Shown here piece by piece: positions 18,542-27,445 of a stretch of DNA of 64,000 nt (positions within the stretch are counted from its first letter, which is position 1; the number at the start of each line of letters is the position of its first letter). Under the pieces are notes generated by a model. That model ran no database searches. It saw only the letters and a list, made by a program, of their open reading frames with translations, and had not been told where the DNA came from. Both the position numbers and the translations under genes were made by a program. Source of the DNA: Rhodothermales bacterium (GTDB lineage Bacteria; Bacteroidota; Rhodothermia; Rhodothermales; Bin80); NCBI GenBank assembly GCA_951812585.1, contig OX638318.1, forward strand, positions 2,354,380 through 2,418,379, in the 5' to 3' direction.

Positions 18542-19672
18542 ATGTACCGTTCCGTTTTTGCCTTCTTGGCAGGTGCTTGTTGCGTTCTTTGCGGGTACGC
18601 CCAGGGCGGTATCCACCCCAGTGTCGGTGGTGTACAGGAGTCCCAGGAATCCGTGGAGTTGGTTGAATTGTGGCTAATGGGAGACTCGGAAGATGATGAC
18701 GTGCTTTTCAGGTACATTCAGGATGTGGCGGTAGATTCCAGAAACAGAGTGTATGCAGCGGACTATGGGCACAAGGCACTCTCCGTATTCTCGGATACAG
18801 GTGCTTTGCTCCTTGAGATTGGGCGTGCCGGTCAAGGCCCGGGAGAATTTGAAAGTGTAAATGATGTGTTTGTGGGCGCAGCAGACACGATATTTGTTTG
18901 GGATTTCAACCAACGCCGGGTGTCAACTTTTGCGCCCGATGGTTACGGCATTGTCGAAACGGTTGCCGTGCAGGGCGGACTGAACACAATTCCACACTAT
19001 CTCATTGGCGTGACGGCCGACGCATTCGTGTTTGGATACATATATGGGCTCAAGGACGGCGAAGACAATCAGGCCACACGAGGTGTGGATGTGCATCTAG
19101 TAGACCGGAAGAGCGGAGTAATACTCGATCATCAAGCACTGGCAAGGTTTCCTGATATGTCACAACTTGTAGATGAACGAAAGGACGGATCCATCAGCGT
19201 GACGAGAATGCCGTTTCGCGGCAAACCACAACTTGATGTGAGCCTGAAGGGACATATATACTTGGCCCACGGTGAGGCAAGCACGGTTGCGGTTGCATCT
19301 GCGGAAGGAGTTGTGCTGGATACTATCAAATGGTCATTCGATCCAGTGCCGGTGACATCCTCTGACTACGATGACGCGGTCAAAGGGCGATCCAAAAGAT
19401 ATCGAAGCTTGGTGCGGGATCGGTTACCCAAGACCAAGCCCGCGTTCCAACAGCTCGTGGTAGATGATCAGGAGCGTCTGTGGCTACAACAAAACGCTCC
19501 ATATGGTGCATCCGTGACCACGTGTGTGATCCTCAAATCAGATGGAACCCATGTGGACACTGTTGATATTCCCGTAAATCTCCACCTTTGGGCCGTCCGC
19601 AACGATAGAGCCTATGGCGTTCTGACGGCGGAGGATGGAAAGCAGATGCTGGTCGCTTACGCGATCAAGTAG
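18542..19672 (+). CDS. Secreted 6-bladed beta-propeller protein
   Basis: A 376-residue exported protein. From ATG at 18542 there is a signal sequence (SVFAFLAGACCVLCGYAQ); a lipobox is possible but not ideal. Propeller blades are visible as repeated D-x-x-N/G-x-x-Y/F-V units such as IQDVAVDSRNRVYAADYG, then SVFSDTGALLLEIGRAGQGPGEF, which is the hallmark of the 6-bladed/NHL-like lipoproteins common in Bacteroidota and relatives. A DsbA-like gene follows 44 bp later. The IS3 element ends 5 bp upstream of the ATG, so the native leader and promoter have been separated from it. An in-frame ATG at 18479 within the IS would add 21 residues and bury the signal peptide. Confidence 0.8.
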   Translation: MYRSVFAFLAGACCVLCGYAQGGIHPSVGGVQESQESVELVELWLMGDSEDDDVLFRYIQDVAVDSRNRVYAADYGHKALSVFSDTGALLLEIGRAGQGPGEFESVNDVFVGAADTIFVWDFNQRRVSTFAPDGYGIVETVAVQGGLNTIPHYLIGVTADAFVFGYIYGLKDGEDNQATRGVDVHLVDRKSGVILDHQALARFPDMSQLVDERKDGSISVTRMPFRGKPQLDVSLKGHIYLAHGEASTVAVASAEGVVLDTIKWSFDPVPVTSSDYDDAVKGRSKRYRSLVRDRLPKTKPAFQQLVVDDQERLWLQQNAPYGASVTTCVILKSDGTHVDTVDIPVNLHLWAVRNDRAYGVLTAEDGKQMLVAYAIK

Positions 19673-19716
19673 CCCCCCTCTCTCTCTCTTTTGTTTTAGC
19701 GTATTGCGGGCCTCGC

Positions 19717-20397
19717 ATGCAGGTACTTAGGATCACACTCACCACTCTGCTGGTGATCTGCGCGGTGATCGTAACCGCCTTGGTCGCGCGGCGCGAGCTT
19801 ATCGTGGCTAGAACCCCAGATCAGCCGCTTGCCCCAGACTTGATCCTGTCTGATTCCTTGTGGCAGGTCATATCGGAATACCAGACGGCTTCAGGACCAC
19901 GGTCAGCTCCGGTAAAATTGGTCGAGTTCTACGACTACGAGTGTCCGTTTTGCGGCGACTTCCAACCTGTGCTGGACACCATTCGTGCCAAGTACCCGGA
20001 TGAGGTAACAGTGATTTACCGGCACTACCCGCTGTCCTACCATACAGGCGCTTATGACGCGGCCATAGCCGCTGAATGTGCGGAAAAGCAGGGTGCGTTC
20101 AAGGCACTGCACAACCTTCTTTTTGCGCACCAGACACAGTTGTCTGGTAGCGTGAATTGGGGATCATTGGCACGCAAAGCAGGAATTCCAGATGCGATGC
20201 GTTTTCGCAGTTGTGTAGCCGAAAAGCTACCAACCCCCAAGATTGATGCCGACACTATGGCAGCCCACTTACTGGGGGTAGAGGGTATTCCGACGCTAGT
20301 TATAAACGGTGGCTCGAAGGTCGCGCGCATAGCAGTAGAAAAGGCGAATGTTGGAGCAGAAGCGTACGAATCACACCAATTCCTGGCAACTTGGTGA
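19717..20397 (+). CDS. DsbA-family thiol:disulfide oxidoreductase, membrane-anchored
   Basis: A 226-residue protein with an N-terminal membrane anchor (about residues 5-23) and a thioredoxin/DsbA domain. The active site is YECPFCGDF (CPFC, near residue 76), preceded by KLVEFYDYE; the cis-proline loop is GVEGIPTLVI near 190. These are Thioredoxin_4/DsbA features. It would form or reshuffle disulfides outside the cytoplasmic membrane. It is 44 bp after the propeller gene, across a CT-rich spacer (19676-19691), and the pairing is repeated at 54.8-56.6 kb with a different thioredoxin-like protein. Confidence 0.85.
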   Translation: MQVLRITLTTLLVICAVIVTALVARRELIVARTPDQPLAPDLILSDSLWQVISEYQTASGPRSAPVKLVEFYDYECPFCGDFQPVLDTIRAKYPDEVTVIYRHYPLSYHTGAYDAAIAAECAEKQGAFKALHNLLFAHQTQLSGSVNWGSLARKAGIPDAMRFRSCVAEKLPTPKIDADTMAAHLLGVEGIPTLVINGGSKVARIAVEKANVGAEAYESHQFLATW

Positions 20398-20559
20398 TTT
20401 ATCCGGCCTAACGGCGTTCAGGCCGAAAAAAAGCGGAGTCGCTGCCCTGCGTCCAGCGCGCAGACCGGGCCGCTGAGCAGTCATCCCAATAACGAATCTG
20501 GAAGGACTTTCCTGGCCGAAAACCCCCGAAAGCCTGACTCAGCTTGGAGGTAACTTCAG

Positions 20560-21465
20560 TTAAAAGGGCAGGGGCGTGCCCTCGCTGCGGGTGCATTCCC
20601 AGTAGATATCTCGCAAGCGCAAGGTGACCGGGCCCGGTGTGCCGCGCCCGATAGTGCGGCCATCCACTTCCAGGACCGGGGACAGCTCGCCCATCGTACC
20701 GGTGGTGAACACCTCATCCGCGCTGTAGACCTCGGTCGTGGAGATGTTGCGCTCCACTGCCTCAATGTGGTGCGCCCGCGCCAGGGCGAGGATCTTGGCA
20801 CGGGTGATGCCCGGCAGGCAGCTGTCCGCATGCGGCGTCAGCAGCACGCCGCGCTTGACCAGGAAGATGTTGGTGGCATTGGTTTCCGAAACAAATCCGT
20901 GGACATCCAGCATGATGGCGTCGTCAACGTCCGCCAGATTGGCCTGTATCTTGGCCAGGATGTTGTTGATAAGGTTGTTGTGATGAATCTTGGAATCCAG
21001 ACACTGCGGCGTGTTGCGGCGGACCGATGACGTGATGAGCCGGATGCCCGTTTTGGCATAAACCGGTCTTTTCCACTCGGCCAGCACGATCAGGGTGGAG
21101 CCAAACCGGTTGAGCCGCGGGTCCATGCCCGAGGTCGTCTTTTTGCCGCGCGTAAGTGTAAGGCGCACATGGGTCTCATCGCGCATCCCGTTCGCCTTTA
21201 GCGTTGCAAAAAGCGCAGCCTTGATGGCCTCGCGGCCAGGTATATCCGAAAAGGCCATGGCCTTTGCCGAATCGATCAGTCGGTCCAGATGCGCGTCCAG
21301 TGCAAAGACGCGTCCATCGTACACGCGTATGCCCTCCCACACCGCGTCACCGCCCTGCACGACGCTGTCAAAGACCGAAACCTTGGCTTCTTCGCGCGCC
21401 ATGAGCGCACCATCAACATAGACGAGCAGTGCATCATTGCGGGCATCAGGCAGGCTGATATGCAT
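20560..21465 (-). CDS. Class IV aminotransferase (branched-chain amino acid type)
   Basis: A 301-residue PLP-dependent fold-type IV aminotransferase. The N-terminal VYVDGALMAREEAKVSVFDSVVQGGDAVWEGIRVY (quoted in parts) is the classic start. The PLP lysine is in CLDSKIHHNNLIN. ETNATNIFLV, GITRAKILALA and VFTTGTMGELSPV are conserved cofactor segments. It may use branched-chain or D-amino acids; the family alone does not decide. It is immediately downstream of a sulfotransferase-like gene on the same strand (12 bp apart), which suggests a shared transcript. Confidence 0.88.
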   Translation of the reverse strand: MHISLPDARNDALLVYVDGALMAREEAKVSVFDSVVQGGDAVWEGIRVYDGRVFALDAHLDRLIDSAKAMAFSDIPGREAIKAALFATLKANGMRDETHVRLTLTRGKKTTSGMDPRLNRFGSTLIVLAEWKRPVYAKTGIRLITSSVRRNTPQCLDSKIHHNNLINNILAKIQANLADVDDAIMLDVHGFVSETNATNIFLVKRGVLLTPHADSCLPGITRAKILALARAHHIEAVERNISTTEVYSADEVFTTGTMGELSPVLEVDGRTIGRGTPGPVTLRLRDIYWECTRSEGTPLPF

Positions 21466-21477
21466 TGGTTTGGCTAT

Positions 21478-22209
21478 TCAGGCCCGGAGGGCGTATGCGT
21501 ACAGATGGTCATAATAGGGTTGGCACTCGGCTAGGAGCGGCTCCAAAGACGCAGGAAACGGTGTCGTCTTGGGCCGGTAGGGCGCAAACCCCGTCGTGGT
21601 GTGAATTACGTGGTACCAGTGCGGTGCCCACGCGCCTTCCTCCGGACGCGGCCCTGCGGGCCATCGCAGCATCGATTTTTCGAACGCCAGGCCCAGAGAA
21701 TCGCATAGCTGCGTCAAGACACCACGCGGATCGAGGAGCAACTGACGGGCATCCAAGACGGCTGGCTGTAGGCCCTGACCCCGGAGATGGTCCATGATAT
21801 CGGCTTGCCGCTTGAGCGCGGTGTCCGCAAGCCTGGGCTGGGGAACCTGGTTGATGAGCGACGGCAGCATCTCCCTTGGATCCCGAATCAGAAATACCGT
21901 CGTGACCTTGTGCAGGAAGTCCCAGTCCAAATCCACCAGGTGGTGGCCCATGTTCTTCACGAAAAGCACGGGGCGATCACAGTCGCCCAGGAGCACCTCC
22001 TGCACCACGCGTTCTCCGTCGCTATCCATGGCCTCCAGAATATCGTTGCGGCCTGGATGCTGAGCACCCGTGCACCGCAGATAGTGCGCGTAGAGCGGCT
22101 CGTCCACAACGCGCGTATCGGCACGCTGTGCAAACGCGTACATCAGGGCCGTGGACACGTTGCGCGGTCCAGACCAGAGGTTGATCCTCAGGGTGCATTG
22201 AGCGGACAT
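21478..22209 (-). CDS. Sulfotransferase-like P-loop protein
   Basis: A 243-residue protein from ATG at 22209. INLWSGPRNVSTALMYAF is the PAPS 5'-phosphosulfate-binding P-loop of the sulfotransferase superfamily in its GPRNVST variant, and TVFLIRDPREMLPSL is the 3'-phosphate-binding segment. Proteins of this small type often sit next to a class IV aminotransferase gene, as here, which suggests a shared pathway, but I know of no proven reaction. The start at 22245 gives 12 extra residues without family support. Confidence 0.75.
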   Translation of the reverse strand: MSAQCTLRINLWSGPRNVSTALMYAFAQRADTRVVDEPLYAHYLRCTGAQHPGRNDILEAMDSDGERVVQEVLLGDCDRPVLFVKNMGHHLVDLDWDFLHKVTTVFLIRDPREMLPSLINQVPQPRLADTALKRQADIMDHLRGQGLQPAVLDARQLLLDPRGVLTQLCDSLGLAFEKSMLRWPAGPRPEEGAWAPHWYHVIHTTTGFAPYRPKTTPFPASLEPLLAECQPYYDHLYAYALRA

Positions 22210-22367
22210 GGGCCTGGTATAACTGATGACAGCGGTGAAGCGCAATACGGTTCAGCACGCAAAAGTTGCAGCGTGTGCATGAATATTTGGGGTGCACCCG
22301 CGTACTGACTCCAATTTAAGGGCTGGCAGGTGTAGTTTCTTCGCGTCCAGCTGCATAATCTTCGGAA

Positions 22368-23180
22368 GTGCGTGTGGAAGAAGCGCGGGTCATCTTGCCT
22401 GCCTTGGAAGCTGCGGCTGCTATGGCCATGGCGCACTACACGCACGTAAACGCCGCACTAAAGTCTGACCGCACGCCAGTCACGGAAGCGGACCTGGCGG
22501 TGCAGGCGCTCCTTGTCGAGGTACTCGACGATCACTACCCGCGCGATGGCATCGTGGCGGAGGAAGAAGGCCTGCGCAAGGTGTCACAGAGCGGCCGATA
22601 CTGGACGGTGGACCCGATTGACGGGACGATCCCTTTTGTTGCGGGCCTGAGCAGCTGGAGCATTGCCGTGGGCCTTTTGGATGAGAACCAGCCGGTGGCC
22701 GGATTCATATACCTGCCGCCTTCGCGGGACTGCTTTCACACCGTGCCGGGGGAGCCGGCACGCCGCAACGGTCTTCCCATGAGGCTGAAGATGGCAGGGC
22801 CGCTCGGGTCGCACAGCCTGCTACTGACACATTCTCGCCCACATCAGCGCTATGATCTTTCTGCAGCGTTTCCAGGGCGCGTGCTTGCCTTGGGTTCGGC
22901 ATCGGTGCATCTGGCACATGTGGCCACAGGGGCGGCGGACGCCGTGATCATCGGTCACGACAAGATCTGGGATCTGGCACCCGGACTAGCCCTCTTGAAG
23001 GCTAGTGGTGGCGTCCTGCGCTATCTGGATGGCACGGATGTGGCGATGGGAGCGCTCCTGGACGGAGCTCCCGCGCCGCTCCCCATGCTGGGTGGGCACT
23101 TGGACACGATTTGCCAGGTGCGGGAAACACTGAACTACTGGGCGTCGCACGAAAATGCGCACCCCGCCCATGGATGGTAA
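22368..23180 (+). CDS. Inositol-monophosphatase-family phosphatase, copy 1
   Basis: A 270-residue Mg2+-dependent phosphatase of the IMPase/CysQ/HisN fold. Motifs: IVAEEEG (metal ligand Glu), YWTVDPIDGTIPF (DPIDGT metal and phosphate motif), and IWDLAPGLALLKASGG, in which Pro replaces the usual second Ala of WDxAAG. The substrate cannot be told from sequence; candidates are inositol phosphate, histidinol phosphate or PAP. If the divergent sulfotransferase-like gene makes PAP, a CysQ-like role would fit, but this is inference. The start is GTG. A paralogue follows in tandem. Confidence 0.85.
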   Translation: MRVEEARVILPALEAAAAMAMAHYTHVNAALKSDRTPVTEADLAVQALLVEVLDDHYPRDGIVAEEEGLRKVSQSGRYWTVDPIDGTIPFVAGLSSWSIAVGLLDENQPVAGFIYLPPSRDCFHTVPGEPARRNGLPMRLKMAGPLGSHSLLLTHSRPHQRYDLSAAFPGRVLALGSASVHLAHVATGAADAVIIGHDKIWDLAPGLALLKASGGVLRYLDGTDVAMGALLDGAPAPLPMLGGHLDTICQVRETLNYWASHENAHPAHGW

Positions 23181-23225
23181 GCTGCGGGTGCGTGCAGCCC
23201 GGTTCGAAATTTTACTGCTGCGCCA

Positions 23226-24017
23226 ATGGATGCGCCAATGGATGAATCGGCACAGATACGAAGTGCGCTGGTGCAGGCGGGCAAGATCGCCATGGGTTAC
23301 TTCCGTCAGGTGAAGCCTGAGTGGAAAGCGTCCAGGTCTTATGTCACCGCGGCCGACCTGGCGGTGCAGGCGTTCCTCGTGCAGTGGCTCAAGACGCACT
23401 TTCCCGCGGATGGGATCATTGCCGAAGAAGCGGACTGCAGCATCGCGCCGGCAGGTTCGGCGCGGCTGTGGACAGTGGATCCTATTGACGGGACCGCCTC
23501 GTTTGTGTCGGGGCTGCCTGTGTGGGGCGTGGGCCTGGGACTGATCGCGAACGGCAGGCCCCGGGCAGGCTACTTCTACATTCCGATGACGGGCGACTAC
23601 TACGCCGCAGCGCCCCGCGGATCGGTGGTGAACAGCGGAGAGATTGTGCCCCTGCAGCCGTCTCCGCCGCTGCACGGGGAGTCGCTGCTCCTTTCCATAT
23701 CCAGGCTCCATCGCCACGCCGCGCTGTCTGCTTCGTATCCCGGCAAGGTGCGAAGCCTGGGTTCCACCATAGCACACATGTGCTTTGTCGCGACGGGCAG
23801 CGCAGATGCGGCAGTGCTGGGCCGCGTCTGGCTGTGGGACCTGGCGCCTGGATGGGCGCTGCTCAACGCCGCTGGAGCAACGCTCAAGTACCTTCATGGA
23901 CCGGCTGTGCGCCTATCCGACCTGATGAGCCGCCGTCGTGCACGCGGCCTGATGATATGTGGTCATCCGGCAACCGTGCAGCAGTACGAAGCGCTCCTGA
24001 CGCGGTACCGCCCGTGA
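23226..24017 (+). CDS. Inositol-monophosphatase-family phosphatase, copy 2
   Basis: A 263-residue paralogue of the preceding gene, 45 bp downstream. It has the same architecture: IIAEEAD, LWTVDPIDGTASF, and LWDLAPGWALLNAAG with the same unusual Pro. The two copies share blocks such as TAADLAVQAFLV versus TEADLAVQALLV and HVATGAADAVI versus FVATGSADAAV, so they arose by tandem duplication. The divergent middle segments suggest different substrates or regulation. The start codon is one of two closely spaced ATGs (23226 or 23238). Confidence 0.85.
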   Translation: MDAPMDESAQIRSALVQAGKIAMGYFRQVKPEWKASRSYVTAADLAVQAFLVQWLKTHFPADGIIAEEADCSIAPAGSARLWTVDPIDGTASFVSGLPVWGVGLGLIANGRPRAGYFYIPMTGDYYAAAPRGSVVNSGEIVPLQPSPPLHGESLLLSISRLHRHAALSASYPGKVRSLGSTIAHMCFVATGSADAAVLGRVWLWDLAPGWALLNAAGATLKYLHGPAVRLSDLMSRRRARGLMICGHPATVQQYEALLTRYRP

Positions 24018-24123
24018 TGCAGTTATAGTCGGGGGCGCACGCGATGCGACAGTAGTTGGGCGCACAGAACGCAGCCGTAGTCACCGGCGCACATGAAGCG
24101 GAAGCAGTCGGCGGCGCGGCGCG

Positions 24124-25650
24124 CTACAGGCTGGACGGAGCCGTGGTTCCGCGCGCCAACGAGATCAGCGCATCGGCCACGGCGGTGTCTTCGCTCATGC
24201 GTTGCACCTTGGTCTGGGCACTGACCATCCTGCGTGAACGCTGCAGCCAAGCTCCGAAGGTGCCGGGGCGCACGGCGGTGACCAGCGGTGCATCGAATGC
24301 CTTGGATTCCCGCCGAATATGGTAGTGTCGGTTGATCTTGCAGAGCGCGGCGTCGAGCACTATGGCAAAGCGGTCCATGTCGGCGGGCGGCGTGGCGAAC
24401 TCGATCAGCCACTCAAGCCTCGGCAATGTGTCCGTAGTCGGAGGGCGCGACGTCACATGGTATTCGGCTGCATAGGCACCGGATTCCTTGCACACGGCTG
24501 CCATCGCATGGCGGGCATCTTCGCCGAAAACCTTTTCGCCGTAGCGGTCCAGCACCTCGCTGGTGCGCCCCACAACTTCAATCTTGTGCGGGTCAATACT
24601 GGTGAATCGGATGACATCGCCCACAGGATAGGTCCAAAGGCCGCTGCAGGTGGTAACATAGGGCATGTAGCGAACGCCAGCCTCCACCTCGCCAATATGG
24701 CAGCGCCGCATGGGCGTGCTATCCAACCCGTCAAAGCGCACAAACTCGAAGAAGACACCGTTGTCGAGGTCGAGCAGCATGGCGGGGTCGTCCAGCTCCA
24801 CCTGGTAGGAGAAGAACCCTTCAGAAGCTCCGTAGGTCTCCAGAAAATGTACATCAGGCAATCCGATGAGCTCCTGAAGCACGGCCCGATACTCGCGCAG
24901 AGCAACGCCGCCCGTGATAATCAGCTGCAAGTTCGGCCAGATCTCTCCCACCGTTCGTACGGCGGTGCCGCGCTGCGCGTTGTGGCGAGAGATGGCTGCT
25001 TTGAAGAGCGGGACGGCCCACGAGGGCACGGTTGCAATCACACGGACATCCTTGTGGAGCGCATAATCGGCGATGGCTCGAAGCTTGTCCTGCCAGTTTG
25101 GCAAGCAAACGATTTCGCGAGGGACACTGCGGTACAGCAGCCTGAAGGGCCAGCCCACGGCCAAAGGCAGAAAACCGCTCACTTCGCCAATGAGTGTTCC
25201 GGGATACCGGGTATCTTCTTCAACAAGACCAGGAATGCTGATCTGTCGGCCAGGAAGGATGCGTAAATTGTGTGTCGTGCGCAGGTACTGGAATGCTACG
25301 CCGAAGCTGAAGGCGGCATTGCGGCGGACGGCTTCTCGACTGAGCGGCAGGATGCGGCCGCCGGAAGTGGTGCCGCTGGATACGGCAAAATTGCGGATGC
25401 GCCCAGGCCAGATGATGTCGCGTGCCCCCTGGCGCAGGCGCAGGATGTCCGGTGCAAAATCGTCGTACGCGTGGAGCGGCACGCAAGACTGGTAGGCCGC
25501 AATGACATCGGACGCCTGTGCTAGCGCACCAAAGTCGTATCGGCGGCCCCATTCGGTTTGGCAGGCTTCCCGAAGGAGGCGCCTGAGCAGCGCAGCCTGC
25601 GTGTTCACAGGAGTCCGAGTGAACCTCCGTGCTTTACGTCGTAGGGACAA
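24124..25650 (-). CDS. GH3-family acyl-adenylating protein
   Basis: A 508-residue member of the GH3 branch of the ANL adenylate-forming superfamily. Signatures: RNFAVSSGTTSGGRILPLS (ATP P-loop), FLETYGASEGFF (adenylation motif) and YPVGDVIRFTSIDPHKIEVVGR (hinge with Asp). In plants GH3 proteins conjugate amino acids to jasmonate or auxin; bacterial members are mostly uncharacterised and may make amide bonds on carboxylates. The start appears to be TTG at 25650. It is followed by an empty 100-bp stretch and is divergent from folP. Confidence 0.85.
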   Translation of the reverse strand: MSLRRKARRFTRTPVNTQAALLRRLLREACQTEWGRRYDFGALAQASDVIAAYQSCVPLHAYDDFAPDILRLRQGARDIIWPGRIRNFAVSSGTTSGGRILPLSREAVRRNAAFSFGVAFQYLRTTHNLRILPGRQISIPGLVEEDTRYPGTLIGEVSGFLPLAVGWPFRLLYRSVPREIVCLPNWQDKLRAIADYALHKDVRVIATVPSWAVPLFKAAISRHNAQRGTAVRTVGEIWPNLQLIITGGVALREYRAVLQELIGLPDVHFLETYGASEGFFSYQVELDDPAMLLDLDNGVFFEFVRFDGLDSTPMRRCHIGEVEAGVRYMPYVTTCSGLWTYPVGDVIRFTSIDPHKIEVVGRTSEVLDRYGEKVFGEDARHAMAAVCKESGAYAAEYHVTSRPPTTDTLPRLEWLIEFATPPADMDRFAIVLDAALCKINRHYHIRRESKAFDAPLVTAVRPGTFGAWLQRSRRMVSAQTKVQRMSEDTAVADALISLARGTTAPSSL

Positions 25651-25763
25651 GGGACGGATCGTTGAAGTGCGGACAGGTCGCTGTCAACAGCACAGGCGGT
25701 GTTGGGATCCGATGAAAAGGCGCTGAACAAGATCTGCAGAGCAGCCAGGTGCGCAGCAGGACG

Positions 25764-26660
25764 ATGACCAGGAAAAAAGTGCGGAATCCGTTTCTTCTGC
25801 AGTGCAGAAACCTGATGCTCGACTGCACGCGCGGCCCGCAGGTTGTGGGCATCCTCAATGTCACACCCGATTCTTTCTCGGACGGGGGCCTGTACATGGA
25901 CCGCGATACAGCCCTGGCGCGCGCGGGGGCGATGGTGCGCGAAGGGGCCACGGTGATCGATGTGGGCGGCGCTTCCTCTCGCCCGAGCGGCGCGGTCTAT
26001 GGAGCAGGCGCGGCGGTGGTGCCGCCTGAAGAAGAGTCTGGTCGCATCGTGCCGGTGATAGAAGCCATCGTGCAAGCGCTGCCCTCAACCGTGGTGTCCG
26101 CAGATACGTACCACCCATCGGTGGCGCGGGCCGCGCTGGCGGCAGGCGCGCACATGATCAACGATATCACGGGCCTGCGGCATTACCCGGAGATGGCGGA
26201 AGTGGTCGCTGCGCACGATGCGGCGCTGATCGTGATGCACGCGGTCGGACGCCCTGGAGAATTGTTGCACGAACACGCCTACACGGATGTTACAGCGGAA
26301 GTCTGCGGTGCGCTGGAATTGTCGCTGTATATTGCGCGTGCAGCAGGTGTACAAGATCTGGTGGTGGATCCTGGCTTTGGATTTGGCAAGACGGCAGAGC
26401 AGAACCTGACCCTTGTGGGCAGGCTGGGGGCTGTTTGTGCGCTGGGGAGGCCCGTCATGGTGGGCCTCTCGCGCAAGAGTACCATTGGCAAAGTGCTTCA
26501 GAAGAATAGTGTACCGGCACCCGTAGACGGCCGCCTCTTCGGCACGCTCGGTGTCACGGCGGTTGCAGTGACGCAGGGCGCACACCTGATTCGCACGCAT
26601 GATGTGGGGCCGACCGCTGAAATGATTCGCGCGATGCAAGCGACGATGAGCGTAGCATGA
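25764..26660 (+). CDS. folP: Dihydropteroate synthase
   Basis: FolP joins p-aminobenzoate to 6-hydroxymethyl-7,8-dihydropterin diphosphate in folate synthesis. Conserved segments in order: VVGILNVTPDSFSDGG (pterin-diphosphate loop), VIDVGGASSRPSG, SADTYHPSVARAAL, INDITG, VDPGFGFGKTAEQN, GLSRKSTIGKVL, and RTHDVGPT at the end. ATG at 25764 gives 298 residues; GTG at 25749 is possible. The stop overlaps the start of cdaA (ATGA), the common folP-cdaA arrangement. Confidence 0.95.
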   Translation: MTRKKVRNPFLLQCRNLMLDCTRGPQVVGILNVTPDSFSDGGLYMDRDTALARAGAMVREGATVIDVGGASSRPSGAVYGAGAAVVPPEEESGRIVPVIEAIVQALPSTVVSADTYHPSVARAALAAGAHMINDITGLRHYPEMAEVVAAHDAALIVMHAVGRPGELLHEHAYTDVTAEVCGALELSLYIARAAGVQDLVVDPGFGFGKTAEQNLTLVGRLGAVCALGRPVMVGLSRKSTIGKVLQKNSVPAPVDGRLFGTLGVTAVAVTQGAHLIRTHDVGPTAEMIRAMQATMSVA

Positions 26661-27442
26661 GCATCTTCGGCATCATCCCCGTACAGCTGATCGATCTCTT
26701 CGAGATCGCGCTCGTCACCTTTCTCTTGTACCGGCTGTACATGATGATGCGCGGCACGCTCGCGGTGTCCATTCTGATGGGAGCCCTCGCGTTGTATGTG
26801 GTGCAGCTCGTTGTGCAATTGACGGACATGAAGATCCTCTCGGCGCTGTTCGGAGCGCTCAGCGAGGTGTATCTGCTGGCTGCCATCATTGTCTTTGTGC
26901 CTGAAATCCGACGCGTCTTGCGGCTGATCGTTCAGAATCCGCTGGTGCGGCGCTTCTTTGGTTCGACGACCCAGCAAGCCGAGATCACGGAAACCGTTGC
27001 AGCCGCCCGTGTGATGAGCGAACAGCAGATTGGAGCGCTCATCGCGTTTCAGCGCGTTGAAGGGCTGCGCAACTACGTTGAGTCAGGCCAACGGCTGCAT
27101 GCAGAGATCAGCAGAGACCTTATTACCAGTATCTTCTACTCAAAGAGTTCCCTTCATGATGGTGCGGTTATTGTCGCAAACGGGTGTATCGAGGCGGCCC
27201 GCTGCATCTTGCCTGTGTCAAAAAATATGCAGCTGGACTCCAGGTACGGCACACGCCATCGCGCTGCAGTCGGACTCACGGAAGAGACGGACGCGGTGGT
27301 GGTGATCGTGTCGGAGGAAACCGGAAGCATCTCTGTAGCCATGGAAGGCAGGATCGTGTCCGGCTTGTCGCCTGAAATACTGCGGGTCAAGCTGAGTGAA
27401 GCGCTGAACACGGCGGCATCCTTTGAACCAGCAGTGGCATAG
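26657..27442 (+). CDS. cdaA: Diadenylate cyclase, membrane-bound
   Basis: CdaA condenses two ATP into cyclic di-AMP, which controls osmolyte transport and cell-wall balance. Three N-terminal hydrophobic segments (about residues 8-90) are followed by a DAC domain with the DGA motif in SLHDGAVIV and the RHR motif in GTRHRAAVG, both required for catalysis. The length of 261 residues is typical. It overlaps folP by 4 bp and is 3 bp before pcm, so the three genes look like one operon. No cdaR or glmM is present beside it. Confidence 0.95.
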   Translation: MSIFGIIPVQLIDLFEIALVTFLLYRLYMMMRGTLAVSILMGALALYVVQLVVQLTDMKILSALFGALSEVYLLAAIIVFVPEIRRVLRLIVQNPLVRRFFGSTTQQAEITETVAAARVMSEQQIGALIAFQRVEGLRNYVESGQRLHAEISRDLITSIFYSKSSLHDGAVIVANGCIEAARCILPVSKNMQLDSRYGTRHRAAVGLTEETDAVVVIVSEETGSISVAMEGRIVSGLSPEILRVKLSEALNTAASFEPAVA

Positions 27443-27445
27443 CCT

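Noticed and set aside
20405-20432. Hairpin CGGCCT/AGGCCG followed by A7, considered as a terminator
   Set aside because: On the plus strand the run after the stem is A, not T; on the minus strand the T-run precedes the stem, so polarity is wrong for both converging genes.
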